This document shows positions 61,461 to 64,000 of a stretch of DNA of 64,000 bases, piece after piece; position 1 is the stretch's first letter; each line of letters opens with the position of its first letter. Position numbers and translations under genes: made by a program. The stretch is from an uncultured Eubacteriales bacterium (GTDB lineage Bacteria > Bacillota > Clostridia > Christensenellales > UBA1242). The notes under the pieces were generated by a model. It had not been told where the DNA came from. It made no database searches and saw nothing but the letters and a program-made list of their open reading frames with translations. Location of the stretch: contig CARNVA010000001.1 of NCBI GenBank assembly GCA_949031345.1, forward strand, positions 103,136-167,135, in the 5' to 3' direction.

Positions 61461-62864
61461 ATGGAAATAAAACAATTTAAAGACAGGCAATCGTTGCATC
61501 CTGGAAGAAAAAAGTTGACTATAATAAATCAAGAAGCAAATACGCTTACGGTTGATGAAGAATGGGCAGATAGCCCTAGTGTTGAAGGCTCTTTGGTAAA
61601 TGCTGCAGTGCTTACAGAGTTTCAAAATGGCATTGTTGAGGCAGGCAACAATTCCAAGAATGCGGAAGCGGTGGCGGCAAGTGCAAAAAGTATAGCACAA
61701 GGTGCCGAGACAAAGGCGACAAATGCGCTTTCTACCGCGCAAAGTGCAAACACGACAGCTTCAAGTGCCAAAACAATTGCGCAAGGTGCTGAAACAAAAG
61801 CAAGCAGTGCAAAAGCTATTGCAGAAGATGCACTTAATAAAGTTGAAACTTTTAATGGAAATGTTGATAATGAATTGTCTTCAACAAGCATAAATCCTAT
61901 TCAAAACAGAGCAGTAACAAATGCTTTAAACACCAAAATTTCAGAAAATGGTGGAAAAATTACTGGGACTTTACAGGTTCTTAATAGTAATCCGGAGTGG
62001 GTGTTAATCAGTAATGAGATTGACGTTACTTCTGCGCCAAATTCTGCCAAACAAAATTATGAATTTGATACTTTAACATTTTTATCAATAATGTCACCAA
62101 TTAGATTTGTTGGTAAAGTTGAGTATGAAGATACAACTAAGGAATTGGATTTGAAAGGTGGAAATTCGGCTGGTTATAATCAAATGATGGGTGGTGGTCT
62201 ATTTAGTCTTCATTTTGATTCTGTAATAAATTTTAAAAGAAATGTGGTTTTAAGTTTAACAAATACTTCTAAAAATTCTGTAAGAGTAACTGGCAAATTT
62301 TATCAGCGAAAAAGTGATTTTAATACAAATCATATTGCAGCATCTAGTATTGTGGCGCAATCAGTTGCAGTTAGAAGTGATTTGGGGGAATTATATCCTT
62401 TGGCTACAGAAATAGCTATGAAATATGCAGATAATAATTTAAAATCAAAAATAGAGAGTGAGAGTGCCAAATTAAGTGGAAATTTAACTCAGATTCAAAG
62501 CAATTTGCAGGGACAAATTGACAATATTGAGTCGCTGATCGCAAACATTGTAAGCAAGCAAGTTGATATTTCTGTTGAAGAGATTAAGTCTTATTACGCA
62601 ACTTGGAAGGCAGAGATTGGCAATTTAAAGATAATTGGCGGAGCGACTCCTGCAAGTGAAGGTAAGAAAAACATTTATTTCAAAATGAATGGTGACACTG
62701 AAAATGATGTGTTTGACAACATTTGTTTAGGTCTTTGGAGTGCTGGAAGATGGAGAACAGAATGTACTGCAAATGGCTGGCAATACACCTATATCAACAG
62801 CAAAAGTGAAGGTTATATCTTGCAAATCGGAAACGGAAGTTATTGGTTTGCAATTGGAATTTAG
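61461..62864 (+). CDS. Phage tail-fibre-like protein with Ala-rich coiled coil
   Basis: A 467-residue protein. Residues about 45-135 are an Ala/Ser/Thr-rich helical repeat (AKSIAQGAETKATNALSTAQ and two similar copies) typical of trimeric tail fibres, followed by NELSSTSINPIQNRAVTNAL, a common fibre motif. A second coiled coil occurs near 330-380. The last 80 residues (GKKNIYFKMNGDT, SEGYILQIGNGSYWFAIGI) form a distinct tip-like domain. TAAGGAG precedes the ATG. No other tail genes are near. Confidence 0.7.
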   Translation: MEIKQFKDRQSLHPGRKKLTIINQEANTLTVDEEWADSPSVEGSLVNAAVLTEFQNGIVEAGNNSKNAEAVAASAKSIAQGAETKATNALSTAQSANTTASSAKTIAQGAETKASSAKAIAEDALNKVETFNGNVDNELSSTSINPIQNRAVTNALNTKISENGGKITGTLQVLNSNPEWVLISNEIDVTSAPNSAKQNYEFDTLTFLSIMSPIRFVGKVEYEDTTKELDLKGGNSAGYNQMMGGGLFSLHFDSVINFKRNVVLSLTNTSKNSVRVTGKFYQRKSDFNTNHIAASSIVAQSVAVRSDLGELYPLATEIAMKYADNNLKSKIESESAKLSGNLTQIQSNLQGQIDNIESLIANIVSKQVDISVEEIKSYYATWKAEIGNLKIIGGATPASEGKKNIYFKMNGDTENDVFDNICLGLWSAGRWRTECTANGWQYTYINSKSEGYILQIGNGSYWFAIGI

Positions 62865-62873
62865 GAGGATGAT

Positions 62874-63218
62874 ATGTATTATTTTAATAAAGGTTTTTAT
62901 AAAAATATACCAAATGAAAATGCAAGATATTTGTCGGATGAGCTTTATTATCAAATTATGGAAGCAATCGGAGATGGCGGAGTTTTGCAAGAAGATGAAA
63001 ATGGAATGCCTTATGTTTGCGAAACTGTGCAAATGAAAGAAAATCAAGTCGAAAATCTAAGAATAAGGCGACAATTAGAATGCTTTGACATTGTTGACAG
63101 GCCTTTATGGCTTGCAAGTCTTTCGCCAGAGCAATATCAAGAGATTGTTGCTTGGAGGCAGGCTTGGTTGAATGTGACTGTTTCTGGCGAAATTCCACAA
63201 AAACCATTATGGCTTTAA
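62874..63218 (+). CDS. Tail-fibre-assembly-like protein
   Basis: A 114-residue protein coupled 9 nt behind the fibre gene. C-terminal SLSPEQYQEIVAWRQAWLNV resembles the end of tail-fibre assembly/chaperone proteins (LTPEQxxEyxxwRqa). The N-terminal NKGFYKNIPNENARYLSDELY is compatible. The pair may be a phage remnant or a domesticated fibre unit. Confidence 0.65.
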   Translation: MYYFNKGFYKNIPNENARYLSDELYYQIMEAIGDGGVLQEDENGMPYVCETVQMKENQVENLRIRRQLECFDIVDRPLWLASLSPEQYQEIVAWRQAWLNVTVSGEIPQKPLWL

Positions 63219-63223
63219 TGATT

Positions 63224-63258
63224 AAAAAAAGGATACTTTAATTAGTATCTTTTTTAAT
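63224..63258 (+). terminator. Terminator of the fibre gene pair
   Basis: AAAAAGGATACT/AGTATCTTTTTT (one G-U pair) with a short loop, 6 nt after the stop codon. Confidence 0.8.
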
Positions 63259-63297
63259 TTTTAATATTTTTCGTTTAAAACATTATTTTCAGTTTTT

Positions 63298-63756
63298 TTA
63301 ATCAAAATTGTATGAAATAAGCTTAAAATTCTCATCAAATTTAACATTTCCCGAAAATTCTTCGCTATCAAACATCTTTTTCATCCAGATTTTATCGGCA
63401 GCAAACATGTTGTCATAAGGAATTTCATCAAATTCAAACCAGCGTGGTTTCATTTCGTCAGACTCGCTGACAATACCTTCATAATCAGAAGCAACATAAA
63501 CATGCATAATTTCATAGGTAGGCTCACCCTTTAAAAACATATCAAAATTGATAACTGCCTTTTTTGTATAATTTTTTGGAGTGACGCCAATTTCTTCTTG
63601 AGTTTCTCTTATCATAGCATGCTCAATTTCTTCATCTTTTTCAACTTTGCCGCCAATGCCATTGTAAAGCCCCATGCCAAAGCCTCTCTTTTTTTCTGCA
63701 AGCAATATTTTTTTGTCTTTGATAATTAAAAGCAGGGTGGTATTTAATGTTTTCAT
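63298..63756 (-). CDS. MutT/MTH1-like NUDIX hydrolase (8-oxo-dGTP diphosphatase)
   Basis: A 152-residue NUDIX protein starting MKTLNTTLLLIIKDKKILLAEKKRGFGMGLYNG, with box GIGGKVEKDEEIEHAMI and RETQEEIGV. The MTH1-like features (LLAEKKRGFG, FDMFLKG) suggest it cleans oxidised purine nucleotides. GGAG lies before the ATG. Confidence 0.88.
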   Translation of the reverse strand: MKTLNTTLLLIIKDKKILLAEKKRGFGMGLYNGIGGKVEKDEEIEHAMIRETQEEIGVTPKNYTKKAVINFDMFLKGEPTYEIMHVYVASDYEGIVSESDEMKPRWFEFDEIPYDNMFAADKIWMKKMFDSEEFSGNVKFDENFKLISYNFD

Positions 63757-63788
63757 AAATGCTCCTTTGTAATTTTGTTTCTTTTAAT

Positions 63789-63817
63789 ATTTTATCTTTC
63801 TTGGGGTTGTAAGTCAA
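63789..63817 (-). promoter_or_regulatory. Promoter of the MutT-like gene
   Basis: Minus strand TTGACT (63817-63812), 17 bp, TAAAAT (63794-63789). Confidence 0.8.
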
Positions 63818-63902
63818 ATATTTATCAAACATTTAATTTGGCAGTCAAACTAAAGATTTTGCATGTAAGGATTAAACAATGTCATAAAATTAAAAAAAAT
63901 GT

Positions 63903-63931
63903 TTGACTTGAATGGAAAAATGTGATAAACT
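63903..63931 (+). promoter_or_regulatory. Promoter of tRNA-Trp
   Basis: TTGACT (63903-63908), 17 bp, TAAACT (63926-63931) with an extended TGA before the -10, 16 nt upstream of the tRNA. Confidence 0.8.
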
Positions 63932-63946
63932 AGCATAGTATTTTAT

Positions 63947-64000
63947 AGGGGTGTAGTTCATCGGTAGAATGAGAGTCTCCAAAACTCCAGAGGAGGGTTC
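63947..64000 (+). tRNA. tRNA-Trp (CCA), cut by the window end
   Basis: AGGGGTG acceptor strand, D-arm with CGGTAGAAT, anticodon stem AGAGT and loop CTCCAAA (anticodon CCA), ACTCC, and the start of the T-arm GGGTTC. The last 20 or so bases lie outside the window. Confidence 0.9.

Overview
The window reads as chromosome of a low-GC, Gram-positive, spore-forming Bacillota, most likely a Clostridia-class bacterium. The evidence is a Prp-processed L27 operon, a floA-yqfC-yqfD-ybeY-era block with sporulation genes yqfC/yqfD, strong AGGAGG ribosome sites, an archaeal-type AspRS with GatCAB, and housekeeping promoters of the TTGACA-17-TATAAT type. Names given to gene families come from motif recognition in the translated sequence; no database search was run.

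Layout. 1-9.8 kb: the end of a large surface protein, rplU-prp-rpmA behind a structured leader, an unknown gene, an OGG1-type DNA glycosylase, and floA-unknown-yqfC-yqfD-ybeY-era. 9.9-14.4 kb: divergent murB and murC, a TIM-barrel sugar isomerase, and a NUDIX-peptidase S51 fusion whose NUDIX part is split by a -1 frameshift at a slippery T-run. 14.4-19.3 kb: aspS-gatC-gatA-gatB, the indirect route to Asn-tRNA(Asn). Its leader encodes a 27-residue peptide with eight consecutive Asn codons followed by an intrinsic terminator, which looks like ribosome-mediated attenuation by Asn-tRNA. 19.5-28.5 kb: a MacB-like ABC transporter, a HAD phosphatase, a 1258-residue SF1 helicase-nuclease, and two decayed genes. 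28.6-34 kb: tRNA-Thr and a minus-strand operon joining a fold-III PLP decarboxylase, a radical SAM enzyme, an NAD-synthetase-like enzyme and a nucleotidyltransferase-phosphoribosyltransferase fusion. 34.3-45.5 kb: an alpha-oxoamine synthase, RNase R, thymidine kinase, phosphoketolase, a small acidic protein and two FAD oxidoreductases.

46.02-57.41 kb is an integrated element of about 11.4 kb. It has split the host tRNA-Arg(CCT) gene in its anticodon loop: the 5' half lies at 45992-46030 and the matching 3' half at 57403-57447. The element carries its own complete tRNA-Arg(CCT) at 46156-46232, so it replaces the gene it breaks. Cargo: a PIN-GNAT-fused protein with an ASCH partner, a frameshifted tyrosine integrase, a replication-initiator-like protein beside an origin-like region (A/T tandem repeats, hairpins with TGTCA/TGACA arms, and about 20 TGACA iterons), and a complete restriction-modification operon (C protein, HNH endonuclease, two DNA methyltransferases).

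57.6-64 kb: a patch of truncated genes and fragments mixed with intact small enzymes (P-loop kinase, NUDIX, radical SAM), a tail-fibre-like gene pair, a MutT-type NUDIX hydrolase and the start of tRNA-Trp.
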